64,000 bases of DNA from Adiantum capillus-veneris (Eukaryota > Streptophyta > Polypodiopsida > Polypodiales > Pteridaceae), in NCBI GenBank assembly GCA_014529385.2, contig CM043942.1, forward strand, positions 55,244,647 to 55,308,646, read 5' to 3'. The stretch's first letter is position 1; each line of letters starts with the position of its first letter. A program made the position numbers and the translations under genes. Under the pieces are notes generated by a model. That model saw only the letters and a list, made by a program, of their open reading frames with translations. It was not told the origin of the DNA and made no database searches. Below are positions 1 through 10,689 of this stretch, piece after piece.

Positions 1-237
1 TCTACACTGACAGTTAGAGCGCATTGGTAGTTGAGAGGAACCCAGTTTTTCATGCTCGCACAAAGCACATTGAGGTGCATTACCACTATGTCAGGGAGAG
101 GCTCTCAGCAGGAGAGATCATCTTGGCTTATGTGCCAACACAGGACAACCTTGCAAATCTTTTCACAAAGGCATTGTCTCGTGAGAAGCTTGAAGCTTTC
201 CGCAAAGCTTTGGGCTTACTCCCCTTTGTGGACTGAT
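1..237 (+). pseudogene. copia pol 3' end (RNase H), remnant E
   Basis: This is the last part of a Ty1/copia polyprotein. From 24 it reads RNPVFHARTKHIEVHYHYVR and ends LFTKALSRE...LGLLPFVD, closely matching the end of the complete copia element at 6760-6973. The window cuts the 5' side. Two defects are visible: the TDSQSA motif reads TDS-stop-SA (TAG at 15-17, where the intact copy has CAG), and the last catalytic Asp of the ADLFTKAL motif is Asn. It belongs to the same lineage as Cop1 but is older. Assignment to copia RNase H is secure; function is lost. Confidence 0.9.
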
Positions 238-423
238 CATGTCCTCGGGGCATTTTTGCCCTCTTTAGGAGGTTTTTTTCCCCGTGCATTGTATATACGC
301 CCATCACTCTAGGGCTATCTATCTTTCCATTGCACACTAAGTAACACACTCTCATTTGTGTGCCTTGAGCTTCCTTAATCTTCTCCAAGCTGTGTGTGTT
401 TCTCTGCATACCTAATTCCAACA
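238..423 (+). repeat. 3' LTR remnant of copia element E
   Basis: This non-coding stretch directly follows the pol stop codon. It contains a 'gggcatttttgccc' and 'ggtttttttccccgtg' pattern like the start of the Cop1 LTR and ends 'attccaaca', as copia LTRs here do. Its last ~80 bp recur at 53142-53230 (both carry 'tgccttgagcttc' and 'cttctccaagctgtgt'). The left boundary is not resolved. Confidence 0.6.
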
Positions 424-2109
424 CAATCTAGTGACAACGAGTCATCAAATGATGGGTCAGAGTCCAACACTACTTCCACCTTATCTAAAAGTGACTTAGA
501 TAATCAAGGGAAAACCAAGAAGAAGGGTTCCTAGACCAGAAAGCTGGAAGAGATATCAAAGCAAATTGCTGAAATGGCTCAGACGAGGTCTTCAATCAAA
601 AAGATGGAGATCTGGTGTTCAAAATGCAAATCTAGAGACGACAAATCTAATGAATGCTCACAATGCACATATTGCAAGGTTTATGTGCATGTGTGGGGTA
701 ACTCTGGCATCAAGATTTGTCATTTCAAGAAGGGAAAAGACTTATCAATGATAGCACTGACAAATCCTAAAGCAGTGAACGCAAAGGGGCCAAGTGGATC
801 CAAGGACAATGACACTAGTACCAGGTACTAGTAATGGCAGAGGCAACTTGCAAGGAGGTACAAGTAGGGAGAGAGCCAGATGTGACTTTGGCAAACAAAG
901 CTTAAATTGTTATACATGGGGAAAGTATGGTCACTTTTCATCTCAGTACCCAAACGTTGCCAAACCAGAGGGGACTAAACAAAAATCCCCAAAATAGTAA
1001 GGGTGGTGACCAAAAGTAAAGGACTTATAATTGAAGAAATCCCAGATGAACCTGCAAAGAAGCAACCTACTGAAGCCAAGAAGTGGGAACAATAGAGAGC
1101 CACATGGAAAACCGAAGGCAAGGAAAAAGTAGTTGATGAATGGCAAGAACAGGGAGCGATCGAAATTAGAATCACAGAAAACCTGGCAAAGAAAATGCTA
1201 GAACAGCGAGAGTGTTATGAGTCTTGAACAATATAGAAACTACAACCTCAACCTTCAGGGACTCAAGAGGAGCACTCAAGAGAAAAAGTAGTATCTGGAT
1301 TGAATGAATCCTTGATAGCTGCAGTGTAGAGCTTGGTTGAGGAAGTATGACAAGTCTGATCAGACTTGATCAAAGCTAGAGGCATTGAATTGATGAAGGA
1401 TCAGTCAGAGAGTCCACTAGTCAGTCAACGGCCAAACAAGGAAAGCCATCCCAGTGGAACTGTGAAGATAGTCAAATAGATGAGAAATCTTTCAGTTCAG
1501 ATTGTAGTTCTAGTAATGAATAGGATGAAATTTATGTAAAGATCTGTGAACGAATCCAAAAGCTGACAGTGGAGCTAGATGATATCAGATGCGCATTACT
1601 AGAAGCTGCAAAATTTATCAAACAAAAGATAAAGGCACAAGTTAAAAGTAGGGCAATAGACTTGGCAGCCATAAGAGACGATGAGGTCCCAATTATACAA
1701 GTAGAATACAAGCTAAGGAAGCAATGGGAACCATTTTTTGGAGTAATACTAGATGGGAAGCTGGAGTTAATATCCTCGGTGAGCATTTGAGGTAGAGATT
1801 GGGGATTCAAGATTTAGAACCAACACCATTGAAAGTAAGAATGGCTCATCACAGGGTAGTTCAAGCCACAAGTTTGATTGAGAACATGTAGTTGATAGTA
1901 GGAAAAAATAAATTCAAGCCCAGCTTCTTGGTATTGGATGTGCAGGGAGCCTGTGGGATGCTTCTAGGTAGACCATGGCTAAGATTCTAAGAATGGCTAG
2001 AGCAATCCATGATTATGCTAATCAAACACTAACAATTCAGGGATCCAGTAGGAGAATAAAAGTGACACCAGAAGCTGGAAGAAAGATCTCAAACCAGAGG
2101 AACTACGCA
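424..2109 (+). pseudogene. gypsy gag-protease remnant (element F, left part)
   Basis: Decayed Ty3/gypsy sequence with no long open frame. Around 880-960 a degenerate zinc knuckle is readable (CYTWGKYGHFSSQYP: first Cys and His kept, second and third Cys lost). Charged Lys/Glu-rich text follows to about 1700. At 1920-1990 the end of a retroviral-type aspartic protease is readable (SFLVLDVQG then MLLGRPWL). The order gag, then protease, then (after Cop1) reverse transcriptase shows that one gypsy element was split by Cop1. Domain identities are good; exact limits are not defined. Confidence 0.7.
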
Positions 2110-2114
2110 AAAAG
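2110..2114. repeat. target-site duplication, left (AAAAG)
   Basis: The five bases before the Cop1 5' LTR match 7298-7302 after the 3' LTR. A 5-bp duplication is the usual integrase footprint for copia. Confidence 0.9.
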
Positions 2115-2391
2115 TGTAGACATGTAGTAGTGTTAGTGTGTATACGCGCTTCACCAGGGGCACTTTTCTCCCACTGGGTTTTTCCCCCTGGAGATCCGGT
2201 GTGAAAGGACACCTTATCTCTTAGGGTTTCATATAAGCTTTGTAGCTCTGAGTTTGGATACATTATTATTCTAATACAGAGAGACAGACTACAGAGATCT
2301 CGTACACAAGCTCTGTGTCTTCTCCTTCTCCATCTTCTTCCTACTCTGAGTTGCTGTCTTCCTTCTGTTTCCTGTTTCATCATCTTCAACA
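2115..2391 (+). repeat. Cop1 5' LTR
   Basis: Starts TGTAGACATG and ends TTCAACA. It contains an A/T-rich stretch around 2260-2275 and CT-rich sequence near its 3' end. It is identical to 7021-7297 apart from one base. Confidence 0.95.
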
Positions 2392-2393
2392 AT

Positions 2394-2405
2394 TGGTATC
2401 AGAGC
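2394..2405 (+). other. Primer-binding site, tRNA-iMet type
   Basis: TGGTATCAGAGC lies two bases after the LTR end. It is the standard minus-strand primer site of plant copia elements, complementary to the 3' end of initiator tRNA-Met. Confidence 0.92.
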
Positions 2406-2790
2406 GAGGTGATTTCCAGAGCCTCTACTTGCGTTTTCGCGTCCGCGCGCGCAATCACAGTTTTCAGGCAGTTTTCGGAAAATTTGTTCGTGGGAGCATC
2501 CTCGACGTTCCGGGAGTATTCTGAGTAGGTGACCTGAGGTTTTACCCCCCTTTCGAAGCCGTTCGAGCCCTCAGAATTTTGTTCTGAGCAGTGTAGCAGA
2601 AGTTACTTTTCGGAGGCGTTTAGATCAAGAGGGTGTGCTTTTTGACAGATTTTCTTCAGGTAAACAGTTCTTTTGGGAAGCAGCTTGTCTTAGCTTTGTG
2701 CTGAGATTTTGTGTAGAGTTTTGCTTGGATTGGAGAGGAGATTTGTGAATCTCTTGGAGGTTCTTTTGCTCTCTTGTGTGCATCTACAGT

Positions 2791-4096
2791 ATGGCTCAAA
2801 TCTACGGAGAAAGAGATTTTTTGTGCGTTTACATCCGAAGACAAATTGGATGGTACCAACTATTCTCTTTGGTCTTTTATGGCCAAAAATGTTTTGGTTG
2901 GTAAAGGATTGTGGGATTATGTATCTGGAGATGAAGTTCGTCCAGGTAGCATTGCACCTGCCACGCCTGGTCGTGGTGCAGCTGTTGGTGCAGGACCCTC
3001 ACAAGTCACTCCAGAGCAAAAGAGATGGGATACTAAAGATGCACAGGCTATGGCTGTGATTGCCTTAACCATAAAGAGGACAATCACACCACATATCAGA
3101 TCTTGCAGAACTTTTGAGGATGCTTGGAACACTCTGCAAGCTATGTTTGGAGGAAGAAACGCTGCCAGAATAGAGTTTTTGAAGAAACAACTTGACAAAA
3201 TACAGATGGACGAAGGTGACGATATTGTCGAGCATCTTACAAAAATCAGGGATCTTAAAGAGCAATTGCTTAGCATTGATGAAGTGATTCCAGAGAAGGA
3301 CTTGGTTTCCAAAACACTCAATTCACTACCACCATCTTATTTGACTTTTTAGACTTCTTTGACTCTGTCTTTGCGAGCTAATCCTGACCCTCTTCATTTT
3401 GAAGAGTTAGTGGCTTTGCTATTGCAGGAGGATCAATCACGTAAGAACAAGTCTTTACAGGTGGATGGTATGGATCATGCTCTTGTTGTACAGAACAAAA
3501 ACAGGGGTAAAGAGAGTGCTCATCACTCCAAGTCTGGTGCAGGACAGTCTTCAGAGAAGTCTAAAGGTGATTCCGACAAGTCCAAGAAGAAAGGTAAATG
3601 TCACTACTGCAAGAAACCTGGTCACTACATTAGTGAGTGTAAAAAGCGAATTGCTAAAGAAAAGAAGAAAGAGTCAAGTTTGGTTGTTTCAGCTTCTGGT
3701 GATTCTTCTACAGCTAAAGAAGAGTCTGCAAACTTTGTGCAGGATTCTTATGCTTTTGTAGTATGTTCAGATTTTTCTGCTTACAATGTTGACAAGACAC
3801 AAATGATTTGGTACTTTGATAGTGGTGCATCCAGGCATATTACTTCAAGGAAGGATTTGTTTTGTTCATTGGATGCAGCTCCAGCAGGAAAGAAGGTGAC
3901 ATGTGCAAATAATGCTTCTTATCCAATCAAAGGCGTTGGTAAGATTTTGATTACCATTTCAGATGGTTCAGATTTATGCTTGCCAGATGTCTTATATGTT
4001 CCAGGGATCAAGAAGAATTTGTTGTCTGTATCCTCTCTTGCAAAAAATGGTCTTCGGGTCATTTTTGAGGATGACAGATGTATTGTACGAGATTGA
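2791..4096 (+). pseudogene. gag-pro: Cop1 gag and protease
   Basis: The 5' third of the copia polyprotein. The capsid-like region begins KLDGTNYSLWSFMAKN. A CCHC knuckle (CHYCKKPGHYISEC) lies near 3599-3640, and the aspartic-protease motif WYFDSGASRHIT near 3811-3845. The likely ATG is at 2791, but it is one frame away from the rest; the offset maps to the T6 run at 2817-2822. The frame is also closed by TAG at 3350-3352 and TGA at 4094-4096. Everything downstream stays in the same frame, so these look like point lesions. Readthrough is possible but unproved. All key zinc and protease residues are present. Confidence 0.85.
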
Positions 4097-6973
4097 GAGA
4101 ATGGTTATTCTCTTATCACTACAGGTACGCTGGAAAATGGACTATTTGTGCTAGATCATTATGAAAAGCAGATTCAGGTATGTATTGCAGAAACAAAGAC
4201 TCAGGCCATGCAGGATGCTGAGTTGTGGCATGCTAGATTTGGGCATGTTAGTTATGGCATTTTGATGACTTTACAACGTCATAATATGGTGCATGATTTG
4301 TCTTTATTGGAGATGCCACCAAGACATGTATGTGAAGGTTGCGTTCTTGGAAAGATGCACAGATTTGCATTTTCGCACGATGGTTCAGTTAGAGCGACAC
4401 GAAAGTTGCAGCTTGTACACAGTGATGTATGTGGTCCTATGAGGACGCCATCTATAGGAAACAACCTTTATTTTGTGACCTTCATTGATGACTTTTCCAG
4501 GTTTTGTTGGGTGTATCCACTCAAAGCAAAGTCAGATGTGTTTGCAGTTTTTCAACATTATGTCGCCATGGTTGAAAATGAAACAGGTTGCAAAGTACAG
4601 ACTCTTCGTACCGATCGAGGAGGTGAATACATGTCAGGTGCATTTAAGGATTTTTTGGGAAAGAAAGGCATTAAACACCAATGCACTATGCCATACACAC
4701 CACAACAGAATGGTGTTGCAGAAAGGAAGAACAGGTCTTTAATGGAGACAGCTAGATGTATGCTCAAGGCTAAGAGTTTGCCTCATAAGCTATGGATGGA
4801 GGCAGTTGCTTGTGCAGCACATGTTTTGAACAGGTGTCCTACTCGTGCCTTGAAGACCATTACTGCATATGAAGCTTGGTATGACAAAAAACCTTCAGTC
4901 AGTTATCTTCGTGTTTTTGGTTGTCTTGCTTATGCTCACATCCCTCAGCAGTTACGTGGGAAGCTTGATGATAAGGCAATCAAATGTATATTTGTGGGGT
5001 ACAGTAGTGGAAGTAAAGGTTATAGACTTTACAATCCTGCTACAAATAAGATTTTTGAAAGTCGCGATGTAATTTTTGCAGAAACTACTGCTCAACCTAT
5101 GGTTGCTTTTGATGTACCTCATATGCAGACACATGATGTATTTGAAGGTTTGCTTCCTTCTTTTGTGGAGAATCAAGAATCACAGCAGGTTGATAATCTT
5201 GATCAATCTTTTGATCAGCATGTGACACCTCATGATGTAGAGGAAATTGTGCGTGAAGAGCAAGAAGTTCTCAGGGAAGAAAGAACCTTGCCTAAATGGG
5301 TTCAGAAAACTTTGCAGGATAGCAAGTTGGATGCACCGTTGCCACGAAAAACACGTGCTGGTACTACTTTTGGTAGAGAGCAAGTAGATTTGGCTTGCTT
5401 TAGCACTCTTTGTGATGCAGATGAGCCTGATTCATTTGATCAAGCTTTAGAGTGTGTTCAGTGGAAAGATGCTATGCAGCAAGAAATTGATTCTATTCAT
5501 AAGAATCATACATGGGATCTAGTGGACTTGCCTACAGGTAAAAAGCCTATTGGTACAAAGTGGGTTTTTAAGGTAAAAAAGAAACAAGATGGTACTGTTG
5601 ACAAGTACAAAGCAAGGCTTGTGGCAAAAGGCTATGCGCAACAGAAAGGCATAGATTATGATGAAACCTTTGCTCCTACTTCTCGTGCGTACACAGTTAG
5701 ATCACTAGTTGCAATTGCTGCTCATCATGGTTGGAAAGTGCATCAGTTGGATATCAAAACTGCTTTTTTGAATGGTGATTTGCAGGAAGAAGTTTATGTA
5801 AGTCAACCAAGTGGTTTTGTTGTAAAAGGTCAAGAGCAAAAGGTATGTAGATTGCGTAAAGCTTTGTATGGTCTCAAACAGGCTCCAAGAGCATGGTATG
5901 AGAAGATACATACTTATTTGATTGGCCAGGGATTTCAGAATAGTCCAACAGAAAGTACTTTGTATGTCAAAAAGAGAGATGGAGTTCTCATTATGCTAAC
6001 ACTTTATGTGGATGATATGCTTCTTACAGGCAATAGTGCAGATGAAATTGAAGCGTTTAAAGATGCTTTGAGAAAAACCTTTGAGATGTCTGATCTTGGT
6101 TTGCTACATTATTACTTGGGTATTCAGTTTGTGCAATCAGAAGATGGCATATACATGTTGCAGGCAAAATATTTGCATAAAATTTTGGACAAGTTTGGTA
6201 TGCAAAATTGTAAGCCAATCTCTACACCCGTAGAAATTGGATCAAAGTTGAGCATGCATGATGCTGGAGAAACTTTTGATGTACATACTTATGCAGCAGC
6301 GGTTGGTTGCTTGATATATTTGGCAGGCAACACTTGTCCAGACATTCAATTTGGGGTTTCACAAGCAAGCAGATTTATGCACAGCCCAGGTATGCATCAT
6401 TGGCAGGCTGTGAAGCGCATACTTCGTTACCTTTCAGGTACCCCTAATCTTGCCATGTTCTTTCCAAGGGGGGATATGTATGGAAAGCACAGTTCTATGC
6501 AGCTTCTTGGTTACAGCGATTCAGATTGGGCTGGTGATTTTGACACACGACATTCCACAAGTGGCAATTGTTTTTTCTTGGGAAATGCATGTATATCTTG
6601 GCTAAGCAAGAAGCAACCCACAGTGGCTACATCAACTTGTGAAGCTGAGTACAGGGCAGCTTTCACGGCAACAGTTGATTGTGTATGGATACGCAGGTTA
6701 TTGGCAGATCTTTGTGAGTGTCAACAGGCACCCACTACCATTTTCACTGACAGTCAGAGTGCTATGGCTGTTGCAAGGAATCCAGTATTTCATGCAAGAA
6801 CAAAGCACATAGAGGTTCACTACCACTATGTCAGGAAAAGGCTACATGCAGGGGAGATCACACTAACTTACTGTCCTACACAGGATAACATTGCAGATCT
6901 ATTTACGAAGGCGTTATCACGAGAAAAGTTTGAAGCTTTCCGAAAATCTTTGGGCTTACTCTCATACACATGA
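4097..6973 (+). CDS. pol: Cop1 pol: integrase, reverse transcriptase, RNase H
   Basis: Open for about 958 codons after the TGA at 4094-4096. Counting residues from 4148, the pre-integrase zinc site is H28, H33, C62, C65. The integrase triad is D93, D156, E192 (spacing 35 between the last two). The integrase C-terminal part follows, then copia reverse transcriptase with QLDIKTAFLNGDL and the catalytic YVDD near 6005-6016. RNase H has YSDSDWAGD, CEAEY, TDSQSA and ADLFTKAL. It ends at TGA just before the polypurine tract. Every catalytic residue I can check is intact, matching the young age. It has no start of its own and would be made as part of the polyprotein. Confidence 0.95.
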   Translation, partial: ENGYSLITTGTLENGLFVLDHYEKQIQVCIAETKTQAMQDAELWHARFGHVSYGILMTLQRHNMVHDLSLLEMPPRHVCEGCVLGKMHRFAFSHDGSVRATRKLQLVHSDVCGPMRTPSIGNNLYFVTFIDDFSRFCWVYPLKAKSDVFAVFQHYVAMVENETGCKVQTLRTDRGGEYMSGAFKDFLGKKGIKHQCTMPYTPQQNGVAERKNRSLMETARCMLKAKSLPHKLWMEAVACAAHVLNRCPTRALKTITAYEAWYDKKPSVSYLRVFGCLAYAHIPQQLRGKLDDKAIKCIFVGYSSGSKGYRLYNPATNKIFESRDVIFAETTAQPMVAFDVPHMQTHDVFEGLLPSFVENQESQQVDNLDQSFDQHVTPHDVEEIVREEQEVLREERTLPKWVQKTLQDSKLDAPLPRKTRAGTTFGREQVDLACFSTLCDADEPDSFDQALECVQWKDAMQQEIDSIHKNHTWDLVDLPTGKKPIGTKWVFKVKKKQDGTVDKYKARLVAKGYAQQKGIDYDETFAPTSRAYTVRSLVAIAAHHGWKVHQLDIKTAFLNGDLQEEVYVSQPSGFVVKGQEQKVCRLRKALYGLKQAPRAWYEKIHTYLIGQGFQNSPTESTLYVKKRDGVLIMLTLYVDDMLLTGNSADEIEAFKDALRKTFEMSDLGLLHYYLGIQFVQSEDGIYMLQAKYLHKILDKFGMQNCKPISTPVEIGSKLSMHDAGETFDVHTYAAAVGCLIYLAGNTCPDIQFGVSQASRFMHSPGMHHWQAVKRILRYLSGTPNLAMFFPRGDMYGKHSSMQLLGYSDSDWAGDFDTRHSTSGNCFFLGNACISWLSKKQPTVATSTCEAEYRAAFTATVDCVWIRRLLADLCECQQAPTTIFTDSQSAMAVARNPVFHARTKHIEVHYHYVRKRLHAGEITLTYCPTQDNIADLFTKALSREKFEAFRKSLGLLSYT

Positions 6974-7009
6974 TGATCTGCTACCTTGTACGGATTCACA
7001 CTATCACTA

Positions 7010-7020
7010 CAGGGGGGATT
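7010..7020 (+). other. Cop1 polypurine tract
   Basis: 'caggggggatt' lies immediately before the 3' LTR, as expected for the plus-strand primer. Confidence 0.85.
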
Positions 7021-7297
7021 TGTAGACATGTAGTAGTGTTAGTGTGTATACGCGCTTCACCAGGGGCACTTTTCTCCCACTGGGTTTTTCCCCCTGGAGA
7101 TCCGGTGTGAAAGGACACCTTATCTCTTAGGGTTTCATATAAGCTTTGTAGCTCTGAGTTTGGATACATTATTATTCTAATACAGAGAGACAGACTACAG
7201 AGATCTCGTACACAAGCTCTGTGTCTTCTCCTTCTCCATCTTCTTCCTACTCTGAGTTGCTTTCTTCCTTCTGTTTCCTGTTTCATCATCTTCAACA
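7021..7297 (+). repeat. Cop1 3' LTR
   Basis: 277 bp, matching the 5' LTR with one substitution. It is followed by AAAAG. Confidence 0.95.
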
Positions 7298-7302
7298 AAA
7301 AG
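7298..7302. repeat. target-site duplication, right (AAAAG)
   Basis: Matches 2110-2114. Confidence 0.9.
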
Positions 7303-8338
7303 TACATCACTAAGAAGATCAAGTGAATTGGCTTCAATGAACATTTTCCCATTGACAGAGATAGATTTAATTACTCTATTGATTGACAAGAACAAGCAGA
7401 AAGGAAGAAAAGACAGTACCCACACCAGTTCACTAAACTGCATCCTGGGAAACACCTAGTTCATCTATTATATGGACGACCACCAGAACAACAAGCATAG
7501 GATAAGTTTGTTTTCAAAATAGCACCAGAAACCAGTCATATTGACTCTGAGCAAGGAAACCAAGCAGTTGATCAGAACACATAATGGACTACTAGAATTG
7601 ATTGATCCCTTCAATAATTATGATGTTGGTATTAGGACTGAGAAGGCAGCTGAGTCATTGTATAAGCACAAGGGAGGAGGTCCAAATTGGCTACTTCCAA
7701 ATGAGCAAGAAGTGGAAGAATCTCAACTCAGAGGAGAACCCTCGAATGATCAAGATCAATAAGCACCTGAAGACAGAGATCAAGGAAAAAGCAAAGGCAC
7801 TGTTCCAGAAATACAAGGATGTATTTTCTTGGGAATATATTGATTTGAAAGGAGAAGATCCAAAGGTATGCCAACATCAAATACCACTAAAGCCAGATTC
7901 TAGACCAGTGAGACTGCAGAGATACAAGATGAACCCTAACTATGCTAAGAAGGTCAAGGAGGAGATAGACAATCTTCTCAATGCAGGGTTCATAATAGAG
8001 GTGGCGAGCAGTGACTAGTTGTTTCCAATAGTGGTAGTTCCCAAGAAGAATGGCAAGTTGAGGGTGTGTGTGGATTATAGGAATTTGATTGCTCGGATTA
8101 TCAAGGACCCCTTCCCATGCCCTTTACAGACATGCTATTGGATGAGATTCTAGGCCATGAAATGTATAGCTTTATAAACGATCCCAGTGGCTACAATCAA
8201 GTTAAGATTGCACGTGAAGACTGAACTAAAACCACGTTAATCACTGAATGAGAAGCATTTTAAGGGAGGAAAATTAGTTCGGGTGGCCTCTACACCAAGA
8301 CAATTCCCAGAGGCATCATCAATGCCGGGTTGGAAATC

Positions 8339-8340
<2 letters not shown>
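7303..8340 (+). pseudogene. gypsy reverse transcriptase remnant (element F, copy 1)
   Basis: Continues element F after the Cop1 insertion. 7541-7762 reads a linker (THNGLLELIDPFNNYD). 7602-8018, in another frame, reads the start of gypsy reverse transcriptase (ALFQKYKDVFSW, IPLKPDSRPVR, LLNAGFIIEV). After a stop at 8016-8018 the frame continues with PIVVVPKKNGKLRVCVDYRN, then decays to GYNQVKIARED near 8190-8220. No YXDD motif is reached. Frameshifts and stops show it is dead. Family assignment is secure. Confidence 0.85.

Positions 8341-8377
<37 letters not shown>
8341..8377 (+). repeat. Poly-G homopolymer, 37 bases
   Basis: An uninterrupted G37 run in copy 1 of the duplication; the matching place in copy 2 has G18. 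Length in the assembly may be unreliable. Confidence 0.9.
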
Positions 8378-8379
<2 letters not shown>

Positions 8380-8584
8380 CACCTAGCAAATATGCTGCTA
8401 GGACGCAAGAGAACTTAGATCATGAATGAAATGCAGCATGCTAGTGGTGTTCAATCAGTGTGTCTCACAAAGATAAAAGTAATCATAATATGTATGTGAC
8501 ATGATGCACCAACAAAGAAACCATCAACCAATCAAAAGGAGTGTTTTTGGGCAGATACATTGCTTGGACAACAAACAAGATGTC

Positions 8585-9555
8585 AATTACTCTATTGATT
8601 GACAAGAACAAGCAGAAAGGAAGAAAAGACAATACCCATACCAGTTCACTGAACTGCATCCTGGGAAACACCTAGTTCATCTATTATATGGACGACCACC
8701 AGAACAACAAGCATAGGATAAGTTTGTTTTCAAAATAGCACCAGAAACCAGTCATATTGACTCTAAGCAAGGAAACTAAGCAGTTGATCAGAACACATAA
8801 TGGACTACTAGAATTGATTGATCCCTTCAATAATTATGATGTTGGTATTAGGACTGAGAAGGAAGCTGAGTCATTGTATAAGCACAAGGGAGGAGGTCCA
8901 AATTGGCTACTTCCAAATGAACAAGAAGTGGAAGAATCTCAACTCAGAGGAGAACCCTCGAATGATCAAGATCAATAAGCACCTGAAGACAGAGATCAAG
9001 GAAAAAGCAAAGGCACTGTTCCAGAAATACAAGGATGTATTTTCTTGGGAATATATTGATTTGAAAGGAGAAGATCCAAAGGTATGCCAACATCAAATAC
9101 CACTAAAGCCAGATTCTAGACCAGTGAGACTGCAGAGATACAAGATGAACCCCAACTATGCTAAGAAGGTCAAGGAGGAGATAGACAATCTTCTCAATGC
9201 AGGGTTCATAATAGAGGTGGCGAGCAGTGACTAGTTGTTTCCAATAGTGGTAGTTCCCAAGAAGAATGGCAAGTTGAGGGTGTGTGTGGATTATAGGAAT
9301 TTGATTGCTCGATTATCAAGGACCCCTTCCCATGCCCTTTACAGACATGCTATTGGATGAGATTCTAGGCCATGAAATGTATAGCTTTATAAACGATCCC
9401 AGTGGCTACAATCAAGTTAAGATTGCACGTGAAGACTGAACTAAAACCACGTTAATCACTGAATGAGAAGAATTTTAAGGGAGGCAAATTAGTTCGGGTG
9501 GCCTCTACACCAAGACAATTCCCAGAGGCATCATCAATGCCGGGTTGGAAATCTT
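8585..9555 (+). pseudogene. gypsy reverse transcriptase remnant (element F, copy 2)
   Basis: Second copy of the segment at 7366-8340, with the same linker frame (8757-8978), the same reverse transcriptase start (8818-9234) and the same stop after EVASSD. It differs at a few bases only. It is a passenger of the tandem duplication, not an independent insertion. Confidence 0.88.
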
Positions 9556-9573
9556 GGGGGGGGGGGGGGGGGG
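9556..9573 (+). repeat. Poly-G homopolymer, 18 bases
   Basis: Copy-2 counterpart of the G37 tract at 8341. Confidence 0.9.
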
Positions 9574-9780
9574 ACCACCTAGCAAATATGCTGCTAGGAT
9601 GCAAGAGAACTTAGATCATGAATGAAATGCAGCATGCTAGTGGTGTTCAATCAGTGTGTCTCACAAAGATAAAAGTAATCATAATATGTATGTGACATGA
9701 TGCACCAACAAAGAAACCATCAACCAATCAAAAGGAGTGTTTTTGGGCAGATACATTGCTTGGACAACAAACAAGATGTC

Positions 9781-10259
9781 AACCAAGAGCAGAGCTTGAT
9801 CCGTAGGTGCATAGAAACAAATAGATGGGTGTCAATCATCTACTCGACCTCTCTAGATAATCACTACCAAGGGAAATCAACTCAAAGCACACTAGGTGTA
9901 CACAACCGCTGCTTTACTTACGATGCTTGAACTCTCCAAAACATTTCCTAACGTCATCGAATCGTCATGAATCTCAAGGATAACGTCTACACACTTAGAA
10001 GACACTACCCTTTAGTCCCTAACCCAATCTACTACCTGCAACCACTTTGTGTGAAAATCGCGTATGAAGAGAGGCCCAAAATTATAGGTCATCGATTCTC
10101 AAAGTGCTTATGCCTAAGATGTAGCTTGGCTTTCCGTGAATGCAATAACATATAGCAATCATAAAACGGATGCACGGTTGGAGAGAAAACTCACCTCAAA
10201 GATCGTGGAGAGCGCTTTGCGAGGAGACCAAATTGTGCAAGCTTGGCGTTCTAACACAA
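9781..10259. other. Unassigned sequence next to a candidate LTR
   Basis: No coding frame, repeat or RNA gene that I can support. It lies between the end of the tandem duplication and the minus-strand LTR at 10260. Confidence 0.4.
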
Positions 10260-10605
10260 TGGTGTAGTCGCCTTTGCAATGTAGCTTTAGTAGCACATCT
10301 AAGGAAGAAAAGAAGCTGTCACTCACTCTGAACACACAACACACAATCACGATACACTTCGTAGAGCTCAAAAAGATGATTGATTCAAAAGTTGTCTTAG
10401 GTTTACAAAAATTGGCTTTTAAACCTCAGCCTTGGAGGTTCTAACTCATCAAAATTAAATTCTACTTTCTACCATGGGTTTTATTGATATGCATATTCAA
10501 TAGGTTACAATCTGGAAACTCAATGGAGTCCCAAAAAATAATTACAAATGTATTCGTCAAATTATATGATACAAAAATACGCTTTCTTGTGTTCAGTTGT
10601 TAACA
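10260..10605 (-). repeat. Candidate LTR, minus orientation
   Basis: Read on the minus strand, this begins TGTTAACAACTG straight after a purine tract (10606-10620) and ends CA at 10260. It contains a minus-strand AATAAA near 10479-10485. These are the expected parts of a 3' LTR. No partner LTR was found, and the left boundary is a guess from the TG/CA rule. Confidence 0.5.
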
Positions 10606-10620
10606 CTCCCCCCCCCCTCC
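10606..10620 (-). other. Candidate polypurine tract
   Basis: Minus-strand 'ggaggggggggggag' directly precedes the TGTTAAC start of the candidate LTR. Confidence 0.5.
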
Positions 10621-10689
10621 ACGTCAATGTCGTCCTCGGCATGAGCTTTCCATGTGTTGGTGATTTGTTTTTTTGAGTTGGTGGCAGTC

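Larger units (their letters stand above)
2115..7297 (+). mobile_element. Complete Ty1/copia LTR retrotransposon (Cop1)
   Basis: The element is bounded by two 277-bp LTRs starting TG and ending CA, and by a 5-bp duplication AAAAG. It has an initiator-tRNA-Met type primer-binding site, gag, protease, integrase, reverse transcriptase and RNase H in copia order in one reading frame, and a polypurine tract. By eye the LTRs differ at one position only (2356 G versus 7262 T, give or take one base), so the insertion is very recent. Despite that, the polyprotein frame has two stop codons and an offset near its start. It sits inside gypsy element F. Confidence 0.95.
7366..9780. repeat. 1.2-kb tandem duplication inside element F
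   Basis: Two direct copies, about 7366-8583 and 8585-9780, are offset by 1216 bp and differ at only about one to two per cent of sites by eye. The join is at 8583/8584, where 'caagatgtc' meets 'aattactctattg'. The same 'caagatgtc' ends copy 2 at 9780. Much of the length difference lies in the poly-G tract. Both copies carry the same stop codons, so the duplication happened after F had died. Confidence 0.93.
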
